The translations under genes and the position numbers were made by a program. This document shows, in pieces, positions 32,491-41,384 of a stretch of 64,000 bases of DNA; position 1 is the first letter of the stretch, and the number at the start of each line of letters is the position of its first letter. The stretch spans positions 62,001-126,000 of the forward strand of contig NZ_AUMH01000007.1 of assembly GCF_000430585.1 (NCBI RefSeq), in the 5' to 3' direction. The notes below the pieces were generated by a model. It saw nothing but the letters and a program-made list of their open reading frames with translations. It was not told the DNA's origin and made no database searches. The stretch is from Alicyclobacillus herbarius DSM 13609 (lineage in GTDB: Bacteria > Bacillota > Bacilli > Alicyclobacillales > Alicyclobacillaceae).

Positions 32491-35226
32491 ATGCCAGAGG
32501 TTAAAGGGGTGGCTCCGGTGGAGAAGAATTGGCACGCGCTGGCCGCCAGCGATTGTCTGGCAATTCTTGAGGCGACACCTTCCGGTCTAGCCCTGGAGGA
32601 GGTCGAGAGGCGACGTCAAAAGTATGGCGTCAACCAGCTGGTCGAGGGGCAAAAGGTCTCACTCTTAACGGTGTTCTTGAACCAGTTCCGCGATTTCATG
32701 ATCTTGGTCTTGATTGCGGCCACACTGATTTCCGGACTGCTCGGCGAGTACACGGATGCAATCACCATCATCGCCATCATCATCCTCAACGGCGTCCTTG
32801 GGTTTATCCAGGAGGTGCGGGCGGAAAAGTCGCTGGCCGCGCTGAAGGCGTTAACCGCCCCGAACGCCCGCGTGCGCCGGGCAGGCGAGGTGGTCACGGT
32901 GCCTGCCAAGGAATTGGTGCCTGGGGACATCGTGCTCTTGGAGAGTGGGGACCGGGTGCCAGCCGATGGACGCCTGTTGTCGGCGCAAGCCTTATCCGTC
33001 GAGGAGTCCTCGCTGACGGGGGAATCGGTGCCGGTCAATAAACAGGCGACTCTCTTTGTCGATCCGGTCTCGAGTATCGGCGACCGCCGCAACATGGTGT
33101 ACATGGGGACGATGGTCACCCGTGGCAAGGCGGAGTTTGTCGTGACGGAGACGGGCATGGCCACGGAAATGGGCAAGATTGCCGACCTGATGCAGCAGTC
33201 GGACGAGACGATGACACCGCTTCAGCGTCGGCTTGACCAACTCGGCCGCGTCCTTGTCTGGTTGGCACTGGGCATCACTCTGCTGGTGGTCGTGGCGGGG
33301 GTTCTGCACGGACACAAACTGTACGAAATGTTCTTGGCTGGGGTGAGCCTCGCGGTCGCGGCGATTCCAGAGGGCTTGCCGGCCATCGTCACGATTGCCT
33401 TGGCGCTTGGCGTGCAACGGATGATTAAGCGGCACGCAATTGTCCGCAAACTCCCGTCGGTCGAAACCCTCGGCTGCGCGACCGTGGTCTGTTCCGACAA
33501 AACGGGAACGCTGACTCAAAACCGCATGACCGTCCAACGGGTCTGGGCCGACGGAGAATGGTTTCGGGTTACGGGTGCCGGCTACACCCCGGTTGGCAAC
33601 TTTGTCTACGAGGACCGCTCGATTCAGCCGCTGCGCCGTCCGGCCTTAAAGCGGTTGATCGAAATCGCGGCGGTTTGCAACAACGCCACCCTTAAACCGC
33701 AAGGGGATGGAGAGGGTTGGCAGCTAGATGGCGATCCGACCGAGGGTGCTCTGCTGGTCATGGCGGTGAAGGCCGGGTTTGGCGGGCAGGAAGCTGGATT
33801 CGAGCGGATCGACGAGATTCCGTTTGAGTCGGAGCGCAAGTTGATGTCGGTTCTTGTGCGGCATGGGAACGAGGTCTTGTTGCTGACCAAAGGCGCCCCG
33901 GACGTCCTCTTGGATCGCTCGAGCAAGGTGCTGACCGGGGGACGCGAAGAACCGCTCTCGCAAGGCTTGCGCAAGCAAATCCTAGCGGCCAATCAACAAA
34001 TGGCCACCCAGGCCTTGCGCAATCTGGCCTTTGGCTACCGGCGTTTTCCGAGCGTCGAGGCGGCCAAGGAAGCGCGTGACCCAGAATCAGAGCTGGTATT
34101 TACCGGTATGGCCGGGATGATGGACCCGCCGCGCGAGGAGGTCTACCAGGCCATTGCAACCTGTCACCGCGCCGGCGTGGCGACTGTCATGATTACCGGC
34201 GACCATCAGGAGACGGCAACGGCTATCGCGCGCCAGCTGGAAATCCTTCCTGAAGGTGGACGCGTGGTAACGGGAGCGCAGCTGGACGCGATGTCGGACG
34301 ACGAGTTGGCACAAAAGGCGCGGGATATCTATGTGTACGCGCGCGTGTCGCCCGAACACAAGCTGCGCATTGTCCGCGCCTTACAAAGCCAAGGCGACAT
34401 TGTCGCCATGACGGGGGACGGCGTGAACGATGCACCCGCCATCAAGCAAGCCGATATCGGCATTGCGATGGGGAATACCGGCACGGACGTGGCCAAAGAA
34501 GCGGCTGCCCTGGTGCTCGCGGATGACAACTTTGCCACCATCGTGGCGGCGATTGAGGAAGGCCGGGGGATTTACGACAACATCAAGAAGTTTATCCGGT
34601 ACCTTTTGGCCAGCAACGTCGGGGAAATCATCACCATGTTCTTTGCCATGCTCGCCGGGTTACCCCTGCCTTTGCTGCCGATTCAAATCCTGTGGGTGAA
34701 TCTCGTGACCGACGGCCTGCCGGCGATTGCCTTGGGGGTGGACCCGATTGAGAAGGATATCATGGATCGACCGCCTCGCGACGTCAGCGAAGGCATCTTT
34801 TCAGGGGGCTTGGGAATCAAGATTCTCAGCCGCGGTGTGCTCATCGGCCTCGTGACCCTGGCGGTGTTCTTCTGGTCTTTGCGGCAAAACCCGCAGAACT
34901 TGGCCCAGGCGCAGACGATGGCTTACGCCACGCTGACGATGGCGCAGCTAATTCTCGTTTTCGACTGTCGGAGTTTGGAAGGGGGCATTTTCAAACGCAA
35001 CCTGTTTGAAAACGTATGGCTCCTGTTGGCGGTGGCATCTTCGGTGGTATTGTTTCTCATCACCTTGTACGTCCCGTTTATCGCCAAGGCGTTCAACACG
35101 GTGCCGTTGGGAGCTGTAGAGTGGGGGATTGTCCTCATCGCCGCGGCCATTCCGACGTTTGCGCTGTCCTTGCGCAGAGCCGGCCGCAGGGCGATGCGAC
35201 CGAAGGTTTCCATCCGCGAGGTTTAG
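32491..35226 (+). CDS. yloB: P-type Ca2+-transporting ATPase (YloB)
   Basis: Calcium-exporting P2A ATPase in the cytoplasmic membrane; B. subtilis YloB is linked to calcium homeostasis in sporulation and germination. About 911 residues with ten predicted helices, the TGES actuator loop ([10 protein letters not shown]), phosphorylated Asp336 in CSDKTGTLT, and the hinge GDGVNDAPA. Calcium-site helices show [11 protein letters not shown] (M4) and [13 protein letters not shown] (M6). Start is uncertain: ATG 32491, GTG 32509 (AGAGG upstream) and GTG 32518 are all possible; the frame open back to 31951 is antisense to rqcH. Synteny rqcH-yloB-yloC is as in B. subtilis but interrupted by an efflux pair. 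Confidence 0.94.
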   Translation: MPEVKGVAPVEKNWHALAASDCLAILEATPSGLALEEVERRRQKYGVNQLVEGQKVSLLTVFLNQFRDFMILVLIAATLISGLLGEYTDAITIIAIIILNGVLGFIQEVRAEKSLAALKALTAPNARVRRAGEVVTVPAKELVPGDIVLLESGDRVPADGRLLSAQALSVEESSLTGESVPVNKQATLFVDPVSSIGDRRNMVYMGTMVTRGKAEFVVTETGMATEMGKIADLMQQSDETMTPLQRRLDQLGRVLVWLALGITLLVVVAGVLHGHKLYEMFLAGVSLAVAAIPEGLPAIVTIALALGVQRMIKRHAIVRKLPSVETLGCATVVCSDKTGTLTQNRMTVQRVWADGEWFRVTGAGYTPVGNFVYEDRSIQPLRRPALKRLIEIAAVCNNATLKPQGDGEGWQLDGDPTEGALLVMAVKAGFGGQEAGFERIDEIPFESERKLMSVLVRHGNEVLLLTKGAPDVLLDRSSKVLTGGREEPLSQGLRKQILAANQQMATQALRNLAFGYRRFPSVEAAKEARDPESELVFTGMAGMMDPPREEVYQAIATCHRAGVATVMITGDHQETATAIARQLEILPEGGRVVTGAQLDAMSDDELAQKARDIYVYARVSPEHKLRIVRALQSQGDIVAMTGDGVNDAPAIKQADIGIAMGNTGTDVAKEAAALVLADDNFATIVAAIEEGRGIYDNIKKFIRYLLASNVGEIITMFFAMLAGLPLPLLPIQILWVNLVTDGLPAIALGVDPIEKDIMDRPPRDVSEGIFSGGLGIKILSRGVLIGLVTLAVFFWSLRQNPQNLAQAQTMAYATLTMAQLILVFDCRSLEGGIFKRNLFENVWLLLAVASSVVLFLITLYVPFIAKAFNTVPLGAVEWGIVLIAAAIPTFALSLRRAGRRAMRPKVSIREV

Positions 35227-35289
35227 CTTCAGCTCAGTCTGAACGCGCCGCGAGGCTACGAGCGCCTCGCCTCGACGCGCCAGCAAGAA

Positions 35290-35324
35290 GGCCACGCCGA
35301 AACCCATCCGGGCTCGACGTGGCC
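35290..35324. terminator. Hairpin between convergent yloB and emrB-like gene
   Basis: GGCCACG (35290-35296) pairs with CGTGGCC (35318-35324) across a 21-nt loop in the convergent intergenic gap. The flanking T content is modest on both strands, so it is a weak bidirectional terminator call. Confidence 0.4.
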
Positions 35325-35396
35325 GTTTCGCGTTCTTCCTCTGGTGTCTCGTTGTTCTCAATCCGCCATTGCCCTGTCGTTGCCGCGGCCGCTCAG

Positions 35397-37028
35397 TTAA
35401 TCGACTGGGGCCGGCTGTGGCAGCTCGGCCGCCTGCTTGGTCTGTGGCACCAAGGCGGTCGTTTCCGCCTGCTGTTGTTCCTTCGGCGGCTGAACGCGGC
35501 GAATGAACAAGGACAGAACTAGCGCCACGGCGACAATCAGCGTCGCTACCAAGAATGAATCGTTGATTCCGTCGATGGTTGATTGCTTGCTGGCCATACC
35601 GTACATCAGCTCGGCGGCCAGGGTTTGGGCCTTATCCCCGGTAACTCCCAATGTCGCCCCTACATGCTGAATGAACTGCTGTACGGTCGGGTTGGTGATG
35701 GTCACCGAGTTTGCGTATTGCCCCATATGCACGTTGGAACGCGTGGTCATCAGCGTGACCATGATGGCTGTCCCCAGTGAGCCCGCCACGGTGCGAGCGG
35801 TGTTCGCCGCTGCCGTCCCGTGGGCGTTCAGCTGTCGCGGCAGCTGATTCAGGCCTGCGGTCATGATGGTCATCATGATAAACGACATTCCGAACATCCG
35901 CGCCGTGTACAGCCACATGATGTGCGCGTAGCTGGTCTGCATCGTCAGGCGGCTAAAATCCCAGGTGGTAATCATCGTGATAATCAGCCCGAAGACGACC
36001 AGTGGACGCGCTCCGATGCGGTCAAACAAGGTACCGGCAATCGGCGACATGATCCCCATCAGAAGGGCCCCAGGCATCAACAGTAATCCCGATTTGAAGG
36101 GTGTAAAACCACGGATGTTTTGAATGTAAATCGGCACTAAAATCATGGCGGCGAACATCGCCATATTGACCACGCAGCTGACGATGGTGGTCAGCGAAAA
36201 CATGTCGTAGCGAAATACCTGCAGCTTCAACATTGGTTCGCGCGCGGTCAATTCACGCCAGATGAACAGGATGATCGCAATCACCCCGATGACAATCGAG
36301 CCCACCACTCGCGCATCTGACCAACCGTTGTTTCCGGCTTCACTAAAGCCATACAAAAGGGCGCCAAACCCAATCGTCGACGTGATGAAGCCCAGTCCGT
36401 CAAAGCGCGGGTAGGTACGTTCGGTCGCGTTGCGGAGCAGGAACACCGCAAGAATGATGTCAATGACAGCAATCGGGATGACAATCCAGAACAGCACCCG
36501 CCATGTCCAGGTTTCAATCACCCAGCCAGAAAGCGTCGGGCCAACGGCCGGGGCGAAAATCATGGCAATGCCAATCATGCCCATGGCCTTACCGCGGCTT
36601 TCCGGCGGAAACAGGTTCAACACAACCGTCATCAACAACGGCATAATCACGCCGGCTCCCAGCGCCTGTATGACGCGCCCAAGGAGAATCACGGGGAACG
36701 ACGGTGCGACGGAGCACACAAGTGATCCAACCGTGAACGCGGCCATGGCGCCAATGAACAACTGCCGGGTGGTGAATGTCCCGATAAGGAACGCAGTGAT
36801 TGGGATGAGTATCCCGTTGGTCATCATGTAGGCGGTTGTCAGCCATTGGACGGTGTTGGCGCTCACGCTAAAGTCATTCATCAGTTGTGGCAGCGCCACG
36901 TTTAACAGCGTCTGGTTCAAAATGGCCACGAAGGCGCCGAGAATCAGCGTGAACAAAATCGGCCCGACGTGTGCGTTGCCTGCTCGCTCTACTGGCTTGG
37001 TGGCCGCCTGGGCAGCTTCTACGGACAC
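35397..37028 (-). CDS. DHA2-family MFS drug/proton antiporter (EmrB/QacA type)
   Basis: Fourteen-helix major facilitator exporter of 543 residues. Family marks are LNQTLLNVALPQLMNDF in helix 1, LLGRVIQALGAGVIMPLLMTVVLNLFPPESRGKAMG around helices 4-5, and FAPAVGPTLSGWVI in helix 5 (motif C of antiporters). The GTG at 37028 follows AAGGAG by 10 nt. It is transcribed after the HlyD-type gene with a 17-nt gap, the typical emrAB arrangement. Substrate is unknown; multidrug or fatty-acid export would be usual. Confidence 0.9.
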   Translation of the reverse strand: MSVEAAQAATKPVERAGNAHVGPILFTLILGAFVAILNQTLLNVALPQLMNDFSVSANTVQWLTTAYMMTNGILIPITAFLIGTFTTRQLFIGAMAAFTVGSLVCSVAPSFPVILLGRVIQALGAGVIMPLLMTVVLNLFPPESRGKAMGMIGIAMIFAPAVGPTLSGWVIETWTWRVLFWIVIPIAVIDIILAVFLLRNATERTYPRFDGLGFITSTIGFGALLYGFSEAGNNGWSDARVVGSIVIGVIAIILFIWRELTAREPMLKLQVFRYDMFSLTTIVSCVVNMAMFAAMILVPIYIQNIRGFTPFKSGLLLMPGALLMGIMSPIAGTLFDRIGARPLVVFGLIITMITTWDFSRLTMQTSYAHIMWLYTARMFGMSFIMMTIMTAGLNQLPRQLNAHGTAAANTARTVAGSLGTAIMVTLMTTRSNVHMGQYANSVTITNPTVQQFIQHVGATLGVTGDKAQTLAAELMYGMASKQSTIDGINDSFLVATLIVAVALVLSLFIRRVQPPKEQQQAETTALVPQTKQAAELPQPAPVD

Positions 37029-37045
37029 GTCACTTCAGCTCCTTG

Positions 37046-37705
37046 TCACTTATGGATGCGTACGCTCACGTTCATACCCGGAACCAGGCGCATTCCCTGA
37101 TAGCCATCGAGAGAGATTTTCACCGGAATGACCTGTGTCACCTTCGTATAGTTGGCCGTGTCGTTGGATTGCGGCAGCAGCGAGAAGGTGCTGGCGGTCG
37201 CGTAACCAATTTGCGTCACGGTGCCGGTCAACGACGAACCCGGAAACGCATCGACATAAACGTCCACCGTTTGTCCAACCTTGATGTCATCGATCTCGGT
37301 TTCCTTGATGTTGGCTGTCACCCACAGGTGCTTCAAATCAAAGGAATAGGCCAGCGGTGTTCCGGCAGCCACGAACTGATTCTTGACCGCCATGTCCTGA
37401 ACCACCGTACCGTCGGTGGGGGCCGTGACCTTCACGTCCACGGGAGACCGCTGTCCTGCGCTGGGCGGCACTTCCACGGTGCCAATCGTGTCCCCGCTGC
37501 TGAACGTATCGCCTAAGGTTCCTTTCCAATCCACCAGTTTTCCCGTTGCCGGCGCGCTGATTACGACTTCCTGGCCGGTTACCTGCGCGTTATCGGTCTT
37601 AATGTACTTGTTACGTTGGTCAATCCAGTAGTAGCCACCAAACAAGATCGCGATGATAACAATCAACGCAACGATGTTAAAGATGAGTAGCCGTCTCGTT
37701 CTCAC
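37046..37705 (-). CDS. HlyD/EmrA-type membrane fusion protein, short form
   Basis: Periplasmic-adaptor-like partner of the MFS exporter, here in a Gram-positive. The 219-residue protein has one N-terminal membrane helix (about 8-27), the KTDNAQVTGQEVVISAPATGKL biotinyl-lipoyl half-motif and VTAPTDGTVVQDMAVKNQFVAAGTPL as the second half, then a beta-barrel domain (LWVTANIKETEIDDIKVGQTVDVYVDAFPG). The long coiled-coil hairpin of E. coli EmrA is missing, as is common in Firmicutes. GTG 37705 follows AAGGAGG by 8 nt. A good sigma-A promoter lies upstream. Confidence 0.88.
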   Translation of the reverse strand: MRTRRLLIFNIVALIVIIAILFGGYYWIDQRNKYIKTDNAQVTGQEVVISAPATGKLVDWKGTLGDTFSSGDTIGTVEVPPSAGQRSPVDVKVTAPTDGTVVQDMAVKNQFVAAGTPLAYSFDLKHLWVTANIKETEIDDIKVGQTVDVYVDAFPGSSLTGTVTQIGYATASTFSLLPQSNDTANYTKVTQVIPVKISLDGYQGMRLVPGMNVSVRIHK

Positions 37706-37792
37706 GCGTAGTCCTCCTTAGTGGATGTCTTCTGCGACTGGTGTTTCCAGTCCAAAATAGTATAGATCCTAAAATAATTTTTCACGCGCACT

Positions 37793-37821
37793 AGTCTATC
37801 TCGCTTCATCCAGAATGTCAA
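37793..37821 (-). promoter_or_regulatory. Sigma-A promoter for the emrA/emrB-like pair
   Basis: On the minus strand TTGACA (37821-37816) and TAGACT (37798-37793) are separated by exactly 17 nt. The leader between promoter and GTG 37705 includes GACTGG-TGTTT-CCAGTC (37736-37752), a perfect 6-bp inverted repeat that could be an operator or leader hairpin. Confidence 0.75.
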
Positions 37822-37913
37822 TGCAACGTTCATAGTGTGTACAAGCGATTGTAGACGAATTCCTTCGTAAGCGCAGGATTGCGTGAGGAAATCCGAGCTA
37901 TCGTGTGATAACC

Positions 37914-37943
37914 TTGTCTCCATGGGGATTATTGGGGTAGAAT
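37914..37943 (+). promoter_or_regulatory. Sigma-A promoter for yloC-remA-gmk
   Basis: TTGTCT (37914-37919) and TAGAAT (37938-37943) are 18 nt apart, about 25 nt before the yloC start. It diverges from the efflux-operon promoter in the same 260-nt gap. Confidence 0.6.
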
Positions 37944-37968
37944 AATGGTACGCTTGGAGGATTGGGTC

Positions 37969-38856
37969 GTGGATTGCCGAAGTATGACCGGATTTGGACA
38001 GGCTGTCGTGACGGCGGGAACGATACAGCTGTCAGCAGAGGTGCGTACGGTCAACCACCGTTTTTGCGACGTGGTGGTTCATTTGCCGAAACACCTTCGC
38101 GCACTGGAGGACGAGCTGCGTCACCTGGTAACTCGGCATATACGCAGAGGACGGGCAGAGGTCACGGTCACGCTCAGCCAAGAACTAAAAGACCCTGAGG
38201 AAGTCATCAATTGGCCGTTGCTTGAGCGCTTGTGGAGTCTAGAGGGCGCGTTAATGGAACGGATGAGGACCTTGGGACGAACGGAAGTTCGACCGGCGCA
38301 GCCCTTTGAATGGTTGACGTTCCCGGGCGTGGTCCACTCTCCGGAAACGCGGCTGCAAATTGAGGACGTGCGGGTGCACGTCATGGAAGCGGTCGAACGA
38401 GCCTGTCAAGACGTCGTGGCCATGCGGCAGCGGGAAGGAACTCGTATCTGCGACGATTTGCAGGGCAAGCTGCGGGAATTGGAGGGGTTCATTCGCGACA
38501 TGCGCCAACGGGCTCCGCAGCGACTGCAGATAGAGCGGCAGCGCTTAGAGGCGCGCCTGAAGGAGTGGACCGGCGCGGTTCATCCGGATAGACTGGCTGC
38601 CGAATTGGCTCTGTATGCAGACAAAGTCTCTATTGATGAAGAATTAGCTCGCTTGGCAAGCCACCTGCATGAATTCTCGGCGTCGCTGGCAGCGGGCAGT
38701 CCCATCGGACGGAGACTGGACTTTATCGTTCAGGAGCTGCACCGCGAGGTCAACACGATTGGCGCCAAGGCAGCGGATGCGGAGATTTCCAAGTCTGTCG
38801 TCGATGCCAAAACGATTATTGAACAGCTGCGCGAACAAGTGCAGAACATCGAATAA
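37969..38856 (+). CDS. yloC: YicC family protein (YloC), putative endoribonuclease
   Basis: YicC/YloC family, reported as an endoribonuclease in E. coli and conserved upstream of remA-gmk in Firmicutes. The 295-residue protein starts with the signature RSMTGFGQ, carries [18 protein letters not shown] and ends with the DUF1732 block [31 protein letters not shown] 37969 is chosen because GGAGG (37956-37960) is 8 nt upstream and it gives the short MxxRSMTGFG start; ATG 37945 precedes the ribosome-binding site. Confidence 0.92.
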   Translation: MDCRSMTGFGQAVVTAGTIQLSAEVRTVNHRFCDVVVHLPKHLRALEDELRHLVTRHIRRGRAEVTVTLSQELKDPEEVINWPLLERLWSLEGALMERMRTLGRTEVRPAQPFEWLTFPGVVHSPETRLQIEDVRVHVMEAVERACQDVVAMRQREGTRICDDLQGKLRELEGFIRDMRQRAPQRLQIERQRLEARLKEWTGAVHPDRLAAELALYADKVSIDEELARLASHLHEFSASLAAGSPIGRRLDFIVQELHREVNTIGAKAADAEISKSVVDAKTIIEQLREQVQNIE

Positions 38857-38862
38857 GTGCGT

Positions 38863-38931
38863 GTCCGGGACGGGGTTCGGTTTAGGACGGGCGACAGCTC
38901 CAGGAGTTCTACCCCCTTTCCGGACAACCTC
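38863..38931 (+). repeat. Short palindromic repeat upstream of remA
   Basis: GTCCGGGACGGGGT (38863-38876) and ACCCCCTTTCCGGAC (38911-38925) are imperfect inverted repeats around a 34-nt centre. CCCCTTTCCGGACAACCTC (38913-38931) is identical over 19 nt to the ftsZ leader at 6365-6383, and the left arm resembles the end of the element at 28979-29123. Confidence 0.6.
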
Positions 38932-38950
38932 AAATGCAGGAGGCGTGGCC

Positions 38951-39217
38951 ATGTCCATCAAGTTAATCAATATTGGGTTTGGGAACATCGTCTCGGCCAA
39001 TCGTATTGTCACCATTGTCAGCCCTGAATCTGCCCCTATCAAGCGCATTGTTCAGGAGGCGCGGGAACGAGGCAGGCTGATTGATGCCACGTACGGACGC
39101 CGCACGCGTGCGGTCATTATCACAGACAGCGACCATATTATCCTATCCGCGGTTCAGCCAGAGACGGTGGCACACCGCTTGACCGCGAAGGAACAACTTT
39201 TGGAAGATGAGGAATGA
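38951..39217 (+). CDS. remA: Extracellular matrix regulator RemA (DUF370, YlzA)
   Basis: Small DNA-binding regulator; in B. subtilis RemA activates matrix and osmoprotection operons. The 88-residue protein matches the family throughout: [77 protein letters not shown] 38951 follows AGGAGG by 7 nt. The stop overlaps gmk (ATGA). A repeat element lies in its leader. Confidence 0.95.
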   Translation: MSIKLINIGFGNIVSANRIVTIVSPESAPIKRIVQEARERGRLIDATYGRRTRAVIITDSDHIILSAVQPETVAHRLTAKEQLLEDEE

Positions 39218-39849
39218 CGACGATGACAGCCCCGAAATCGGGAATCCTATTTGTTCTCAGCGGTCCTTCCGGTGCCGGAAAGGGAACGGTTTGTGCGGAA
39301 TTGATGCGGCGTGGGCTACCGATACAGGTTTCCATCTCCGCTACGACGCGCGCCCCGCGATCTGGGGAGCAAGACGGGGTCAACTATTTTTTTAAAACGC
39401 GCGTCGAGTTTGAACGGATGATTACAGACGGACAGTTGCTGGAATGGGCCGAAGTGTACGGCAATTATTATGGTACACCAAAGACGTTCGTCGAAGAGAC
39501 GCTCGCAAGTGGCCGGGACGTCCTGTTGGAGATTGATATTCAAGGTGCGATGCAGGTGAAGCGCCGGTACCCAGCAGGGGTGTTTATTTTCCTCATTCCG
39601 CCCTCGGCGGCGGAACTGCGGGCGCGGATTCTCGGGCGTGGAACGGAGACGGAGGAATCGTTCCAACGTCGGTTTGGCGCTGCATGGAAAGAATTGCAGA
39701 TGATGCGCGAATACGACTATGTCGTGGTCAATGACGAGGTGCGGCTGGCCTGTGAGCGTATCGAAGCCATCGTTGCGGCAGAGCACTGCCGAGTCTCGCG
39801 GAACCTGCACCTGTTGTCTGAATGGGAAAAGAGCAGTACAATGTTCTGA
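39214..39849 (+). CDS. gmk: Guanylate kinase
   Basis: Phosphorylates GMP and dGMP to the diphosphates. The 211-residue protein has the P-loop [12 protein letters not shown], the GMP-binding [19 protein letters not shown] and [13 protein letters not shown] 39214 overlaps remA; ATG 39223 is an alternative. rpoZ follows after 35 nt, as in B. subtilis. Confidence 0.96.
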   Translation: MTTMTAPKSGILFVLSGPSGAGKGTVCAELMRRGLPIQVSISATTRAPRSGEQDGVNYFFKTRVEFERMITDGQLLEWAEVYGNYYGTPKTFVEETLASGRDVLLEIDIQGAMQVKRRYPAGVFIFLIPPSAAELRARILGRGTETEESFQRRFGAAWKELQMMREYDYVVVNDEVRLACERIEAIVAAEHCRVSRNLHLLSEWEKSSTMF

Positions 39850-39884
39850 TGCAATCGGGATTCTCGATGAAAAGAGGGATCGAC

Positions 39885-40088
39885 TTGCTATATCCGTCCA
39901 TTGACGAATTGGTGGCTTTGGTGGACAGTAAGTATGCGCTGGTTGTGGCAACCTCCAAACGGGCTCGTCAACTCCAGGAGCGAACGATGAACCAGCCCGG
40001 TTCTTCGACGACGAAAAACGTCAGTCGCGCGCTGTGGGAGATTCACAGCGGGAAGGTCCGCTATGTGCGTCCAGACGAGGTTCGCTAA
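39885..40088 (+). CDS. rpoZ: RNA polymerase omega subunit
   Basis: Small subunit that helps assemble RNA polymerase around beta-prime. The 67-residue protein aligns with Firmicute omega: LYPSIDELVALVDSKYALVVATSKRARQL and NVSRALWEIHSGKV. TTG 39885 is chosen because AGAGGG is about 7 nt upstream and the product then begins MLYPSID like B. subtilis MLDPSID; open-frame starts at 39822 and 39849 lie in or against gmk. Confidence 0.92.
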   Translation: MLYPSIDELVALVDSKYALVVATSKRARQLQERTMNQPGSSTTKNVSRALWEIHSGKVRYVRPDEVR

Positions 40089-40110
40089 CGTACGGGGACG
40101 CAGGTGTTCT

Positions 40111-40145
40111 AGGCAGGGCGACCCAGTGAGGTTGTTCTGCCTTTT
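40111..40145 (+). terminator. Weak terminator-like structure after rpoZ
   Basis: AGGCAG (40111-40116) pairs with CTGCCT (40137-40142), enclosing a smaller GGG/CCC hairpin, followed by TTT. Loop size makes it weak. Confidence 0.4.
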
Positions 40146-40172
40146 CTGATGTACAAGAAAGGACGGATGCAC

Positions 40173-41384
40173 TTGGCACACTTTATCCTCGTCGGCGTGG
40201 GCGGGGGCATCGCGGCCTATAAGACGGCGGCTTTATGCAGCCAGTTGGTCAAACGCGGGTACGAGGTTCAGGTCTTGATGACCGAACATGCGACTCGTTT
40301 TATACAGCCCTTGACATTTCAAGCCTTGACCCATCGCCCGGTGTTGGTGGACACGTTCAACGAGCCGGACGCGTCCGAAATCGCCCACATTGCGGTGGCG
40401 GATCGGGCCGATTTATACGTGATTGCTCCCGCCACGGCAAACCTGTTGGCGAAGCTAGCGGTCGGGATTGCCGATGACATGGTGACGACGACGGCGCTTG
40501 CCGTGACGGCGCCGGTGATGGTGGCTCCGGCCATGAATGTGCACATGTTTGAACACCCAACCGTGCAGCACAACCTGGCGAACCTTAGGCAACGCGGGGT
40601 TCTCGTCATCAATCCCGGCGAAGGGCCATTGGCCTGCGGCTATACGGGCAAAGGACGATTGGCGGAACCGGAAGACATTGCGGATGTCATTGATGCCCAC
40701 TTCGCGGCGAAGGCCGACTTGGCCGGGGTGCGGGTGATGGTCAGCGCAGGTCCGACTGTGGAAGACATCGATCCGGTCCGTTATTTAAGCAACGCGTCTT
40801 CTGGAAAGATGGGCTATGCCTTGGCTGAGGCCGCTGTGGCGCGCGGGGCGGAGGTCGTTTTGGTCAGCGGGCCCACTCATTTGTCTCCGGTGCCCGGCGC
40901 GCGGCTGCTGCGGGTGCGGTCCACGGAGGATATGCTGCAGGCAGTTTTGCAGGAGTTTCCGCGCGTCGACGTGTTCATCAGCGCGGCGGCACCGGTCGAC
41001 TTCCAACCCGTACAGCGCTACGAGCATAAATGGAAGAAGACGGACGGGGTGCCGACGCTGGAATTGCAGCCGACGCCCGATATCCTTTCGGCCGTGCGGG
41101 AGATTCGCCGGCCTGGCCAGGTGGTCGTCGGCTTCGCCGCTGAGACGCGCGATGTCACAAAATACGCCCGGGATAAACTGGTGCGCAAGCAACTCGACCT
41201 CGTGGTGGTCAACAATGTGGCAGAACCAGACGCCGGGTTTGGGGTGGATACCAATCGCGTGACGTTTGTTCGTCCCTCCGGCCCCGACGAGAGCCTGCCG
41301 GTCCTCAGTAAGCGTGAGGTGGCTGACCGCATCTTGACCGAGGTCGCGGCACGCTTGGCTGAGGTGAGAGACGGTGAGCGGTGA
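40173..41384 (+). CDS. coaBC: Bifunctional phosphopantothenoylcysteine decarboxylase/synthase
   Basis: Catalyses two steps of coenzyme A synthesis: joining 4'-phosphopantothenate with cysteine (CoaB) and decarboxylation (CoaC). The N-terminal flavoprotein half has GVGGGIAAYKTAAL, APATANLLAKLAVGIADDM and APAMNVHMF; the CoaB half begins near VRVMVSAGPTVEDIDPVRYLSNASSGKMGYALAEAA. TTG 40173 is favoured by AAAGGACG 7 nt upstream; ATG 40149 and ATG 40167 precede or touch that site. The product is 403 residues. It overlaps priA by 11 nt. Confidence 0.95.
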   Translation: MAHFILVGVGGGIAAYKTAALCSQLVKRGYEVQVLMTEHATRFIQPLTFQALTHRPVLVDTFNEPDASEIAHIAVADRADLYVIAPATANLLAKLAVGIADDMVTTTALAVTAPVMVAPAMNVHMFEHPTVQHNLANLRQRGVLVINPGEGPLACGYTGKGRLAEPEDIADVIDAHFAAKADLAGVRVMVSAGPTVEDIDPVRYLSNASSGKMGYALAEAAVARGAEVVLVSGPTHLSPVPGARLLRVRSTEDMLQAVLQEFPRVDVFISAAAPVDFQPVQRYEHKWKKTDGVPTLELQPTPDILSAVREIRRPGQVVVGFAAETRDVTKYARDKLVRKQLDLVVVNNVAEPDAGFGVDTNRVTFVRPSGPDESLPVLSKREVADRILTEVAARLAEVRDGER

